DNA of 64,000 bases, from contig NZ_AUJK01000001.1 in assembly GCF_000424185.1 (NCBI RefSeq), positions 62,001 through 126,000 on the forward strand, read 5' to 3'. Below the pieces are notes generated by a model. It did not search any database, had not been told where the DNA came from, and was given only the letters and a program-made list of their open reading frames with translations. Position numbers and translations under genes: made by a program. Below, piece after piece: positions 8,963-18,029 of the stretch. How positions within the stretch are numbered: the stretch's first letter is position 1; each line of letters begins with the position of its first letter. This DNA comes from Prevotella sp. AGR2160 (lineage in GTDB: Bacteria > Bacteroidota > Bacteroidia > Bacteroidales > Bacteroidaceae).

Positions 8963-9361
8963 ATGATGAAGAAGAAAAACGCGTTAATCGGTCTTGCCAC
9001 CGCTCTCCTACTGTTGCCCCTGACGGCCTGCCATGAGAGCATCGAGGACCGTGCAGCCCGTGAGGCGAAGGAATATACGGAGAAGTTCTGTCCCACACCG
9101 GTGAAAAACGGCCAACGCACGGACAGTATGACCTTCTCAAAGGATACGAAGACGTTCAACTACTATGTCACCCTCAGTGGCATGGCGGATAATCCTGTTG
9201 CTCTGGCGAAAAACAAGAAGAAGATCACGACACTTCTCTCCCAGGGTCTCCATGACGATCCCGGTACGAAGGTCTATCGTGACAACGGCTTTCAGTTCCG
9301 TTATATCCTCCGGTCCACCAAACAGAAAGGGAAAGTCCTCTACGAAGCAGTTATAAAGTAA
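8963..9361 (+). CDS. Small lipoprotein of unknown function
   Basis: A 132-residue protein with a lipoprotein signal: KKK, a hydrophobic stretch and the lipobox LTAC (Cys about residue 23), predicting export and lipid attachment. The mature part contains no recognised domain; it is charged, with a central segment (TFNYYVTLSGM) that could be a beta strand. ATGs at 8963 and 8966 are both possible. The terminal AAG TAA lies inside an R1 repeat, so the repeat supplies the stop codon. Convergent with yebC. Confidence 0.75.
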   Translation: MMKKKNALIGLATALLLLPLTACHESIEDRAAREAKEYTEKFCPTPVKNGQRTDSMTFSKDTKTFNYYVTLSGMADNPVALAKNKKKITTLLSQGLHDDPGTKVYRDNGFQFRYILRSTKQKGKVLYEAVIK

Positions 9362-9452
9362 AGAAGTAAAAAAGTAAAAAAGTAAAAGGAGGCAGGGATG
9401 TGATCCACTGCGGTAGCTTTACTTTTTTACTTCTTTACTTTTTTAATTTTCC
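9357..9452. repeat. R1 repeat, inverted pair between the lipoprotein gene and yebC
   Basis: Left arm AAGAAGTAAAAAAGTAAA, right arm TTTACTTTTTTACTTCTTTA, separated by about 35 bases that include GATCCACTGCGGTAGC, the same spacer as in the copy near 27970. It can form a long hairpin usable as a terminator for both convergent genes. Confidence 0.85.
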
Positions 9453-10187
9453 TTACTCTTCTTCTGCCGGCTTCATGTTGGTGTACACATTCTGTACATC
9501 ATCGAAGTCCTCGAGCTTCTCAACCATCTTATCGATCGTCTCGCGCTCCTCGGGCGTGACGTCCTTCAGGTCATTGGGGATACGCGTGAACTCAGCACTC
9601 GTGATCTCATAACCATTATCCTCGAGATATTTCTGGATATCACCGAAGCTCGTCGGGTCACCATAGATCGTGATCTCACCCGTCTCCTCGTCAGTGTCAT
9701 ACTCGTCGTCCACACCGTAGTCGATGAGGTCGAGGATGAGGGAGTCCATATCCATGTTGTCCTTCGGCTTGAAGGTGAACACGCACTTATGGTCGAAGAG
9801 GAAACTCAGGGAGCCCTGTGTGCCGAGGTTACCATTAAACTTATTGAAAACGGAACGGACGTCAGCGACGGTACGTGTGGTGTTGTCCGTCAGCGTGTCG
9901 ACGAAGATAGCGATGCCGTGGGGGCCATATCCCTCATAGGGCACCTCTTTGTAGTCGCTCTGGTCCTTACCCATGGCATTCTTGATGGCACGGGTGATAT
10001 TGTCCTTCGGCATGTTCTCACGCTTGCAGGTGGCGATGATGGCACGCAGGCGCGGGTTGTTCTCAGGCTCCGGACCACCGGCTTTCACAGCGATGGCAAT
10101 CTCCTTACCTAATTTCGTAAACGTACGGGCCATGTGACCCCATCTCTTCAGCTTGGTAGCTTTACGATATTCAAATGCTCTTCCCAT
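9453..10187 (-). CDS. YebC/PmpR-family DNA-binding or translation-associated protein
   Basis: The 244-residue protein begins MGRAFEYRKATKLKRWGHMA, a close fit to the YebC family, with AGGPEPENNPRLRAI near residue 37 and GPHGIAIFVDTLTDN near 90. Family members were first described as transcriptional regulators (PmpR); several are now linked to relief of ribosome stalling at proline runs. The gene lies 58 bases downstream of pheT on the same strand, so it may share its transcript, which would fit a translation role. Length and all conserved blocks are normal. Confidence 0.93.
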   Translation of the reverse strand: MGRAFEYRKATKLKRWGHMARTFTKLGKEIAIAVKAGGPEPENNPRLRAIIATCKRENMPKDNITRAIKNAMGKDQSDYKEVPYEGYGPHGIAIFVDTLTDNTTRTVADVRSVFNKFNGNLGTQGSLSFLFDHKCVFTFKPKDNMDMDSLILDLIDYGVDDEYDTDEETGEITIYGDPTSFGDIQKYLEDNGYEITSAEFTRIPNDLKDVTPEERETIDKMVEKLEDFDDVQNVYTNMKPAEEE

Positions 10188-10245
10188 TGGAATGAAAAAT
10201 TTATTTTATTTGTTTTCTTGTTATTATCAATCTTCCGCAAATGGA

Positions 10246-12714
10246 TTATCTTAATTCCGCGTGCAACTTATTCGTCAACTGCTTGATGAGCTTCTGCATC
10301 ATGGCGTCGATAGCCTTGTCGTTGAGGGTCTTCGTGTCATCCTGAAGGATGAAGTTGACGGCATAGCTCTTCTTGCCCTCGGGGAGGTTCTTTCCCTCGT
10401 AGACATCGAAGAGCTCAACACGCTTCAACAGTTTCTTCTCCGTCTGACGGGCGATCTGCTCGATATCGGCGAACTTCACGCTCTTGTCGACGAGGAGGGC
10501 GAGGTCACGGCTGACCGCCGGATACTTGCTCAGCGGCTGATAGAGGAGTTCGTTCTTCTTCGTGGCCTTCATCACCTGATCCCAGTGGATATCGGCATAG
10601 AACACTTCCTGCTCCACACCAACCTCCTTGGCGAGTTTCGGAGAGATGATACCGACCTCGGCGAGGATCTGTCCCTGGCGGGTCTGCAGCGTCTGTGCCT
10701 TGGCGAAGATATTGTTGTCACTCTCCTTCTCCACGATGATGCCGGGGTTGACACCGCAGCGCGTGAAGATATTGTCGACATCAGCCTTCAACTCATAGAA
10801 ACTGCTGTCCTCATCGGGATGAGCCCAGGAGCCCTCGACACGCTTACCCGTAAGCCACAGGGCGATATGATGCTCCTGCGTATAGGCCTTGATGGGAGCC
10901 TCGGGGGTACGCTTCTCGGCATGGAAATGATAGCAGTTGCCACTCTCGAAGAAGCGGAGGTTATGGAGCTTGCGGTTGATATTTCTTGCGATACTCTCCA
11001 GACCACCGAAGAGCAGCGTCTGACGCATCACGCCGAGATCAGCGCTCAGCGGGTTCATCACCTTCACCGTCTCTGCCCACGGATAGGCATTGAGGGTATC
11101 CTGATCATAATAGGAGGTCTTCGTGAGTGAGTTGTTGAGGATCTCATTGAAGCCACAGCCGACGAGCTGCTCACCGACGAGATTCTCCAAGTGTGCATGA
11201 TGATCGGCATCACCCTGCACGTTGAGGGACGACTTCAGCGTCGTGGGGATCTCCACATTATTATATCCATAGATACGGAGGATATCCTCGACGACATCAC
11301 AGGGACGCTGCACGTCGACACGGTAGGCGGGGACAACGAGGTCGAGACCGTCCTCATCCTCCTTTGTGATCTTCATCTCCAGACTTGTGGCGATGTTCTT
11401 GATCGTCTCCTTGCCGAGCTGCTTACCGATCAGGCGGTCACAGTACTCATAGTTCAGACGCACGGGGAAGTCGGGCAGCGGATCGGGATAGACATCCTTG
11501 ATCTGCATGCTCACCTTTGCGCCGGCGAGTTCCTTGGCAAGGATAGCGGCCTGCTTGAGGGCATAGATCTGACCATTGGGATCGACGCCACGCTCGAAAC
11601 GGTAACTGGCATCGGTGCTCAGGCCGTGATGGCGGGCACTCTTGCGGATCCATGTGGGATGGAAATAGGCACTCTCGAGGACCACATTCTTCGTCGTCTC
11701 ATAGGTACCACTACCTTTGCCGCCGAAAATACCGGCGATACACATCGGCTCCTCACTGTTGCAGATGCTCAGGTCATGCTCACCGAGGATATGCGTCTCT
11801 CCGTCGAGGGTGACGAACTTCGTTCCCTCGGGCTGCGTGCGCACGACGATCTTATGACCTTTCACCATGTCAGCATCGAAACAGTGCATCGGCTGGCCGT
11901 AAGCCATCATGATATAGTTCGTGATATCCACGATATTGTTGATCGGACGGAGACCGATGACGGTCAACTTATCCTGCAGCCATTTCGGACTCTCCTTGAC
12001 GTCACAGTCCGTCAGACTCAGACAGGCATAACGCTTGCAGGCCTCATGGTTCTGAATCTCCACATCGATCGGCAGGTCCTCATTGTCCACCGTAAAGGCG
12101 GAGCAGTCGGGACGGTGCAGACTCGTTGGATAGCCGTTCTGCTTCAGCCAGGCATAGAGGTCACGGGCCACACCATAGTGAGAGAGGGCATCGGCGCGGT
12201 TGGCGGTGATGTCGATCTCGATGACCCAGTCGCTCTCGAGGTGATAATATTCTGCAGCGGGCATGCCCACGGGGGTATCCTCGGGGAGGACGATGATGCC
12301 GTCATGGCTCTTGCCGACGCCAATCTCATCCTCAGCGCAGATCATGCCGTAGCTCTCAACGCCACGGAGCTTGCTCTTCTTAATGGTAAACTCCTTGTCA
12401 CCGTCATAGAGCGTGCAACCGAGGTCGGCGACGATGACCTTCTGACCAGCAGCAACATTCGGAGCACCACAGACAATCTGCTGCGGCTCGCCCTTACCGA
12501 GGTCGACGGTGGTGATATGGAGATGGTCGGAGTTGGGGTGCATCTCACACGTGAGCACCTTACCGACATACAATCCTTTCAGGCCACCACGGATAGCCTG
12601 TACTTCTTCGAGATCGTCAACTTCCAGACCCGTGGACGTCAGCGCGTCTGCCGTCTGCTGCGGGGTCATGTCGATGTCAACGTATTCTTTCAACCATTTA
12701 TAAGAAATCTTCAT
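10246..12714 (-). CDS. pheT: Phenylalanyl-tRNA synthetase beta subunit
   Basis: Forms the alpha2-beta2 enzyme that charges tRNA-Phe. The 822-residue bacterial-type beta chain has the N-terminal MKISYKWLKEYVDI, a tRNA-binding (EMAP-like) domain about 40-150, the B3/B4 editing region near 210-390, B5 near 405-475, the core domain, and a C-terminal ferredoxin-fold anticodon-binding domain (PLSKYPAVSRDLALLVD near 725). pheS is not beside it, which is usual in Bacteroidota. A consensus promoter lies 36 bases upstream. Confidence 0.97.
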   Translation of the reverse strand: MKISYKWLKEYVDIDMTPQQTADALTSTGLEVDDLEEVQAIRGGLKGLYVGKVLTCEMHPNSDHLHITTVDLGKGEPQQIVCGAPNVAAGQKVIVADLGCTLYDGDKEFTIKKSKLRGVESYGMICAEDEIGVGKSHDGIIVLPEDTPVGMPAAEYYHLESDWVIEIDITANRADALSHYGVARDLYAWLKQNGYPTSLHRPDCSAFTVDNEDLPIDVEIQNHEACKRYACLSLTDCDVKESPKWLQDKLTVIGLRPINNIVDITNYIMMAYGQPMHCFDADMVKGHKIVVRTQPEGTKFVTLDGETHILGEHDLSICNSEEPMCIAGIFGGKGSGTYETTKNVVLESAYFHPTWIRKSARHHGLSTDASYRFERGVDPNGQIYALKQAAILAKELAGAKVSMQIKDVYPDPLPDFPVRLNYEYCDRLIGKQLGKETIKNIATSLEMKITKEDEDGLDLVVPAYRVDVQRPCDVVEDILRIYGYNNVEIPTTLKSSLNVQGDADHHAHLENLVGEQLVGCGFNEILNNSLTKTSYYDQDTLNAYPWAETVKVMNPLSADLGVMRQTLLFGGLESIARNINRKLHNLRFFESGNCYHFHAEKRTPEAPIKAYTQEHHIALWLTGKRVEGSWAHPDEDSSFYELKADVDNIFTRCGVNPGIIVEKESDNNIFAKAQTLQTRQGQILAEVGIISPKLAKEVGVEQEVFYADIHWDQVMKATKKNELLYQPLSKYPAVSRDLALLVDKSVKFADIEQIARQTEKKLLKRVELFDVYEGKNLPEGKKSYAVNFILQDDTKTLNDKAIDAMMQKLIKQLTNKLHAELR

Positions 12715-12749
12715 TATAATGAGTTTTTATATCATTTTCGAAAACGGTG

Positions 12750-12781
12750 CAAAATTACAAAAAATTCTGATAATGAACAAA
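12750..12781 (-). promoter_or_regulatory. Promoter of pheT
   Basis: Minus-strand TTTG (12778-12781), 20-base spacer, TAATTTTG (12750-12757): an exact Bacteroidota consensus layout ahead of pheT. Confidence 0.75.
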
Positions 12782-12813
12782 TATCCCACATATTTTTTAG
12801 TTCCGCCCTCAAT

Positions 12814-12875
12814 CGTAGGGACAAGATTCACCATGTTCCGCAACAGAGGCAGAGGAAAAAGACAGAGTAACAGAT
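12814..12875. repeat. R3 copy followed by a half copy of R5
   Basis: GTAGGGACAAGATTCACCAT (12814 on) is a diverged R3 unit; AAAAAGACAGAGTAACAGA (12857 on) is one arm of the R5 hairpin seen complete at 31811-31883. It lies between rhomboid and pheT, read in tandem. Confidence 0.7.
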
Positions 12876-12907
12876 GGAACAGATACTGTGCTGAATAGGA
12901 AGATATA

Positions 12908-14416
12908 TTATTCCGCCTTCACCATCCCATACAACATTCTGAGGGACTCGATGACAAAGCCACCGGCAAGGCCACCAAGATGTCCGGTGAGACTGAATCC
13001 GAACCCGAAACTGGACAATAAGGTGAGGGCTGTCAGAATGCCCACGATGAGCAATCCTTCTTTGTTGACTCCCTCCCCTTTCAAGAAACGGAATATCTCG
13101 ATCGTGATATATGCGCCGGCCATACCCATGATGCCACCACTGGCCCCAATCGTCGATCCATGCGAGAACATGAACACGGCCAGACTGGAGGTCACCACGG
13201 TGATGAGAAAGATGGCAGAGGCACGGAAGGCATTCATCTCCGAACAAAGATAGTAAGATACGACGACAAAGACGCTCAGATTCCCCGCCAGATGCTTGAT
13301 TGAACCATGGAGGAATCCACAGGTCAGCATTCTCCACCACTGTGGCTCATAATCCAACGCGTAAGTATCGAATCCACCTAACCGATAGACAACATCCGGG
13401 TAAGGATGGACACCATAAGACATCAGAACTTCAATCAGAAACATCACACCCCATGACGCGCCGATGAGCACCAAGGGTCCATAAGCCTTGACAAACCTCA
13501 CCACTTCATCCTGAGCCCACAACGACTCAGCCTTTTCTTCTTCTTTCACGGCGACGATATCCTCCCGCTTTCCTTTCTTCAGATAGGGGAACAAGAACAC
13601 CAGAAGAGAGAAGACGAGATAAAAGAGAAAGAGGTATACGCCTACCGAAATTTCCGACCATAGCGACGGAGCCTCGTTGATATCAGGGATTCTCAGCATG
13701 ACACAATGGTCCTCATCGAGATCGTTCTGCTCTAAAGAGTACGCTGCCGCTTGGAGATTTCCGGATGACGGATGAAGTACCCGCTCCAAATGTGACACAC
13801 GATGTGACAACACGTACTTCAAATCATCATTCAACCTCTCCGATATCTTCTTTTGGACTTGATTTGCTTTTTCGTCAGAACCGGAGATATAGCCCGTCTC
13901 TTCACTTCTCTCCAAGAGCAGACAGGCATGATGAAGGCCTTTGATGGGTATCGTCACACTGCCTTTGTATCGGATATTCTCATCCCCACGGCTGTAGTCA
14001 ACTACAGAACTCTCCATGGCCGTGCCTACCATCATCGTATTTAAGGGCAGATGGGCGACATCGAAGAAATAGCCATCCCTGACATTCTCGTCCGTCAACA
14101 CGTTCACCTTCTGAACACTGCTATTCAAAACGCGGTAGCCTTTTGACAATGATGCTCCCACAAAGATGAGTGTCACCAATCCCACAATATAAAAAATATT
14201 ACGCACCCATCCGTGCCGTATCACTTGCAGGCGTTGACGGACAAGATACCACCAGATGCCAAAACAGGGAAGGGCAGTAAAGATGAATAGACCTTTCCGT
14301 GACAGAATATCATCATCAATAAAGATCCAAATAACGCCAAACAGTATGCTACATCCCAAGAATGTCAACAGGGTCATGCCCCATGCATTCAATATTCTTT
14401 TCACTTGTATATTCAT
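12908..14416 (-). CDS. Rhomboid-family intramembrane serine protease with a long N-terminal region
   Basis: The C-terminal 190 residues form a rhomboid domain: HLAGN near 375, the catalytic Ser in GASGG (Ser 426) and the catalytic His in LTGHLGG (His 479), with about six membrane segments. Before it lie three membrane segments (about 14-34, 43-59, 72-90), an exported domain of roughly 160 residues (95-255) and another segment (258-278) followed by a charged linker. Rhomboids cut membrane proteins; the substrate is unknown. The start at 14416 gives MNIQVKRILN; a longer frame upstream runs through an R2 repeat and was rejected. The exported domain is not recognised. Confidence 0.85.
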   Translation of the reverse strand: MNIQVKRILNAWGMTLLTFLGCSILFGVIWIFIDDDILSRKGLFIFTALPCFGIWWYLVRQRLQVIRHGWVRNIFYIVGLVTLIFVGASLSKGYRVLNSSVQKVNVLTDENVRDGYFFDVAHLPLNTMMVGTAMESSVVDYSRGDENIRYKGSVTIPIKGLHHACLLLERSEETGYISGSDEKANQVQKKISERLNDDLKYVLSHRVSHLERVLHPSSGNLQAAAYSLEQNDLDEDHCVMLRIPDINEAPSLWSEISVGVYLFLFYLVFSLLVFLFPYLKKGKREDIVAVKEEEKAESLWAQDEVVRFVKAYGPLVLIGASWGVMFLIEVLMSYGVHPYPDVVYRLGGFDTYALDYEPQWWRMLTCGFLHGSIKHLAGNLSVFVVVSYYLCSEMNAFRASAIFLITVVTSSLAVFMFSHGSTIGASGGIMGMAGAYITIEIFRFLKGEGVNKEGLLIVGILTALTLLSSFGFGFSLTGHLGGLAGGFVIESLRMLYGMVKAE

Positions 14417-14426
14417 TGATCCACTT

Positions 14427-14492
14427 GTAGGTGGCCGCCATGTTGCGGCCACACACCCGCATTGGGCGGAACATGATGAATCATGTCCCTAC
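14427..14492. repeat. R2 + R3 composite repeat
   Basis: GTAGGTGGCCGCCATGTTGC (14427 on, R2) continues into CACCCGCATTGGGCGGAACA and then an inverted R3 (ATGATGAATCATGTCCCTAC, to 14492). The same composite recurs almost exactly at 54962-55028. Confidence 0.85.
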
Positions 14493-15109
14493 AATATTCT
14501 CATCAGGAACTCCACGGCACCGTTGACACCGATGTTGCCGACATTCATGGTGAAGTCGTAGTTGCGGGCATCGAAGACCTCCTTACCCGTGAACGTCTTC
14601 GTATAGAGCTGGCGCTGATAGTCACTGTCGGCAATGCGCTGGCGGGCCTCGGCATCACTGCAGTGGTAACGGCTGACGATCCGCTCCACACGCTTCTCCA
14701 TCGGCGCATGGACGAAGAGGCGCAGACTGTTGGGCTCATCCTTGAAAATGTCGAAGGCACACCGGCCGATGATCACGCAACTCTCCTTGGCCACGATCTG
14801 CCGCATCGCCGTGGCCTGAGCATAGAAGAGCTGACGCGACGTGATCTCCGGCTGTATGCCTTCCTCATAGGGATTCACGGAGATGAACCGCTTATAGAAC
14901 ATGGCAAAGTCCTCCCACCACGACGGCCGCTTGTTCTCCAGCCGCTCGGCGTCGAGCTCGGAGATGCCGAACTTCTCGGCCACGGCCTTGAGGAGCTGCT
15001 TGTCGATGAGTTTCACACCCAACCGCTGAGCCAGCAGACTGCCTATGGCATGTCCGCCGGATCCGTATTCCCGGTTGATCGTAATCAAGAATTTTTTCTT
15101 CGTGTCCAT
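14489..15109 (-). CDS. Cytidylate-kinase-like family protein
   Basis: The 206-residue product starts FLITINREYGSGGHAIGS (residues 7-24), a P-loop variant typical of the cytidylate kinase-like family, with ESCVIIGRCAFDIF near 100 and an Arg-rich lid near 120-160 (MEKRVERIV). It is distinct from the housekeeping CMP kinase and its substrate is unknown; related proteins occur widely in Bacteroidota. The gene starts 7 bases after the FAD oxidoreductase stop and is probably co-transcribed. The R2/R3 composite touches its 3' end. Confidence 0.8.
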   Translation of the reverse strand: MDTKKKFLITINREYGSGGHAIGSLLAQRLGVKLIDKQLLKAVAEKFGISELDAERLENKRPSWWEDFAMFYKRFISVNPYEEGIQPEITSRQLFYAQATAMRQIVAKESCVIIGRCAFDIFKDEPNSLRLFVHAPMEKRVERIVSRYHCSDAEARQRIADSDYQRQLYTKTFTGKEVFDARNYDFTMNVGNIGVNGAVEFLMRIL

Positions 15110-15116
15110 ATCGTTT

Positions 15117-16691
15117 CTATTTGTTTACTTTCACATAAAGCTCCGCCGCATCCGCGCACCGCTCCCCGTCAACACCCGCGCTGACGATGCCACCGGCATA
15201 ACCGGCACCCTCACCGCAGGGGAAGAGGCCCTCGATACGTACGTGCATCAGCGTCTCACGGTCACGGAGGATTCTGACGGGCGACGACGTCCTCGTCTCC
15301 ACGGCGATACATACGGCCTCATTCGTCAGGAAGCCATGGGCCTGACGGCCGAAGACCTTAAAGCCCTCCTGGAGCCTGTGGGCGATACCCTTCGGCAACC
15401 AGAAATGGAGCGGTGAGGAGATCAGTCCCGGCGCATAACTGCTCTTCGGCAGGTCATACGACAGTTTCCCGTTGACGAAGTCAGCCATGCGCTGTGCCGG
15501 TGCCGTCTGCCGCCGGTTGCCCTGTTGCCAACAGTCTTTCTCCACCCGTTCCTGGAAGTGCATGACCCTCAGGGCATCGTCACCGGGGATATCCTCGGGG
15601 CGCAGCTCCACGACCATACCACTGTTGCTCCATGCCGTGCCACGGTTGCTCGGACTCATGCCGTTGACGACGATCTGCTCGGGACCCGTGGCAGCGGGGA
15701 TGACGAAACCACCGGGACACATACAGAACGAGTAGACGCCACGGCCGTCGACCTGCGTGACAAAGCTATACTCCGCCGCCGGGAGATATTTCCCGCGGCC
15801 GTTCTTATTATGATACTGTATCTGGTCGATGAGCTGACTCGGATGTTCCAGTCGCATGCCCACGGCGATACCCTTCGCCTCGATCTCCACCTTCGCCTCG
15901 GCGAGATAGCGATAAACATCACGGGCACTGTGGCCTGTGGCGAGGATGACGGGCCCGCGGAAATTTTTCTCCTCCCCCGTCCGCAGATCCACGGCCTCGA
16001 CACCGACGACGGTATCCCCCTCGAGGATGAGCCGCGTCATCTTCGTCTGGAAATGGACCTCACCGCCACAGCGCAGGATCGTCTCGCGCATGCCCTCGAT
16101 GACACGCGGCAACTTGTCGGTGCCGATATGCGGATGGGCATCGGCGAGGATCGCCGTGGAGGCACCATGCTGACAGAACACGTTGAGGATCTTCTCCACC
16201 GACCCGCGCTTCTTCGACCGGGTGTAGAGCTTACCGTCACTGTAGGCACCGGCGCCGCCCTCCCCGAAGCAGTAGTTGCTCTCGGGATCCACCTGCTGCG
16301 TCTTCGTGATGAGCGCCATGTCCTGTTTCCGGGCCCTGACATCCTTGCCACGCTCGAGGATCACGGGGCGCAGGCCGTGCTCGATGAGCCGCAGGGCCGC
16401 GAAGAGTCCGCCGGGGCCCTCACCGATGACGAGGACACGCGGTGCCCCCTCGGGGACCTCCCGGTAGTCGGTGGGCGTATAGGCGAGGTCGTGCGGGTCC
16501 TCGTTGATATAGGCGCGGACCTTCAGGTTCACGAAGATCTGTCCGTGACGGGCGTCGATGCTGCGGCGCAGCACCCTCACGGCATGGATCGTCCTGATGT
16601 CAAGGCCTTTCTCCTGTGCCAGATAGCGTTTGATATGCTCTTCCGTATAAGCGGTCTGCGGCGTCACCCGCAGCTGATATTCATTTTCCAT
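15117..16691 (-). CDS. FAD-dependent oxidoreductase of the COG2509 type
   Basis: A 524-residue protein with an N-terminal region of about 80 residues (RVTPQTAYTEEHIKRYL), a dinucleotide-binding loop VLVIGEGPGGLFAALRL near 87-103, a GEGGAGAYSDGKLYTR motif near 155, and CMCPGGFVIPAATG near 350. This combination is characteristic of the uncharacterised flavoproteins annotated as FAD-dependent dehydrogenases (COG2509). The bound reaction and acceptor are unknown. It heads a likely operon with the kinase-like gene. High GC and strong codon bias match the neighbouring housekeeping genes. Confidence 0.85.
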   Translation of the reverse strand: MENEYQLRVTPQTAYTEEHIKRYLAQEKGLDIRTIHAVRVLRRSIDARHGQIFVNLKVRAYINEDPHDLAYTPTDYREVPEGAPRVLVIGEGPGGLFAALRLIEHGLRPVILERGKDVRARKQDMALITKTQQVDPESNYCFGEGGAGAYSDGKLYTRSKKRGSVEKILNVFCQHGASTAILADAHPHIGTDKLPRVIEGMRETILRCGGEVHFQTKMTRLILEGDTVVGVEAVDLRTGEEKNFRGPVILATGHSARDVYRYLAEAKVEIEAKGIAVGMRLEHPSQLIDQIQYHNKNGRGKYLPAAEYSFVTQVDGRGVYSFCMCPGGFVIPAATGPEQIVVNGMSPSNRGTAWSNSGMVVELRPEDIPGDDALRVMHFQERVEKDCWQQGNRRQTAPAQRMADFVNGKLSYDLPKSSYAPGLISSPLHFWLPKGIAHRLQEGFKVFGRQAHGFLTNEAVCIAVETRTSSPVRILRDRETLMHVRIEGLFPCGEGAGYAGGIVSAGVDGERCADAAELYVKVNK

Positions 16692-16758
16692 AAACTATTT
16701 ATTTTCTATCGCAAAATTAAATAAAAAAGTTGAGACAACAAGGATATTGGCGAAAAAG

Positions 16759-16790
16759 TTTGGCATTTAAAAATAAAATCTCTACCTTTG
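16759..16790 (+). promoter_or_regulatory. Promoter of the aminotransferase gene
   Basis: TTTG (16759-16762), 20-base spacer, TACCTTTG (16783-16790); the ATG follows 33 bases later. Confidence 0.75.
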
Positions 16791-16822
16791 CCCCTTGAAA
16801 AGAAAAAATAACAACTATAGCA

Positions 16823-18028
16823 ATGCCTGAAATATCAGTACGCGGACTGGAAATGCCCGAGTCGCCCATCCGGAAACTGGCACCGCTGGCAGCAGCTGCC
16901 AAAGCACGGGGTATCAAAGTCTATCACCTCAACATCGGACAGCCCGACCTGCCCACGCCGCAGTGTGGCCTTGACGCCCTGAAGCATATCGACCGGAAAG
17001 TCCTCGAATACTCTCCGAGCCAGGGCTATCTCAGCTACCGCAAGAAGCTCGTTGACTATTATAAGAAATACAACATCAATGTCACGCCCGATGATATCAT
17101 CATCACCTCGGGAGGAAGTGAGGCTGTGCTCTTCGCCTTCATGAGTTGTCTGAACCCCGGCGACGAGATCATCGTCCCCGAGCCGGCCTATGCCAACTAC
17201 ATGGCCTTCGCCATCTCCGCGGGCGCGAAGATCCGCACCATCGCCACGTCCATCGAGGAAGGCTTTGCCCTGCCGAGGGTGGAGAAGTTCGAGGAGCTCA
17301 TCAACGAGCGTACGCGCGGCATCCTGATCTGTAACCCCAACAACCCGACGGGCTACCTCTATACCCGCCGTGAGATGAACCAGATCCGTGACCTCGTGAA
17401 GAAATACGACCTCTACCTCTTCTCCGACGAGGTCTACCGTGAGTATATCTACACGGGCTCACCCTATATCAGTGCCATGCACCTCCAGGGCATCGAACAG
17501 AACACGATCCTCATCGACTCCGTCTCGAAGCGCTACAGTGAGTGCGGCATCCGTATCGGTGCCCTCATCACGAAGAATGCCGAAGTACGCAAGGCCGTGA
17601 TGAAATTCTGTCAGGCACGCCTCTCCCCGCCCCTCATCGGACAGATTGTCGCCGAGGCCTCCCTCGACGCCCCCGAGGAGTACTACCGTGATGTCTACGA
17701 CGAGTATGTCGAGCGCCGTAAATGCCTCATCGACGGACTGAACCGCATCCCCGGCGTCTATTCGCCGATCCCCATGGGTGCCTTCTATACCGTCGCTTCC
17801 CTCCCCGTCGACGACAGTGAGAAGTTCTGCCGCTGGTGCCTCAACGACTTCAACTACGAGGGAGAGACGGTCATGCTCGCCCCCGCCGCCGGCTTCTACA
17901 CCACGCCCGGCGCCGGCATCAACCAGGTGCGTATCGCCTATGTGCTGAAGAAGGAGGACCTCACACGCGCCCTCGTCGTCCTGCGCAAGGCCCTCGAGGC
18001 ATACCCCGGAAGGGTTGATCCCGAATAA
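16823..18028 (+). CDS. Class I/II pyridoxal-phosphate aminotransferase
   Basis: The 401-residue fold-I enzyme shows NIGQPDLPTP near residue 37, the ITSGGSEAVLFA cofactor loop near 95, ICNPNNPTGY near 172, the PLP lysine in SVSKRYSECG (K236) and the carboxylate-binding arginine in NQVRIAYVL near 375. This is the aspartate/aromatic aminotransferase group; the amino donor cannot be decided from sequence. The stop is 1 base before the permease ATG, so the two are translated from one message although no functional link is evident. Confidence 0.88.
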   Translation: MPEISVRGLEMPESPIRKLAPLAAAAKARGIKVYHLNIGQPDLPTPQCGLDALKHIDRKVLEYSPSQGYLSYRKKLVDYYKKYNINVTPDDIIITSGGSEAVLFAFMSCLNPGDEIIVPEPAYANYMAFAISAGAKIRTIATSIEEGFALPRVEKFEELINERTRGILICNPNNPTGYLYTRREMNQIRDLVKKYDLYLFSDEVYREYIYTGSPYISAMHLQGIEQNTILIDSVSKRYSECGIRIGALITKNAEVRKAVMKFCQARLSPPLIGQIVAEASLDAPEEYYRDVYDEYVERRKCLIDGLNRIPGVYSPIPMGAFYTVASLPVDDSEKFCRWCLNDFNYEGETVMLAPAAGFYTTPGAGINQVRIAYVLKKEDLTRALVVLRKALEAYPGRVDPE

Positions 18029-18029
18029 T

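Noticed and set aside
11191..12870. 559-codon open frame on the plus strand
   Set aside because: Antisense to pheT, which is fully conserved.
14417..14452. Upstream start for the rhomboid gene
   Set aside because: The extra 12 codons are encoded by an R2 repeat; the ATG at 14416 gives a normal membrane-protein start.
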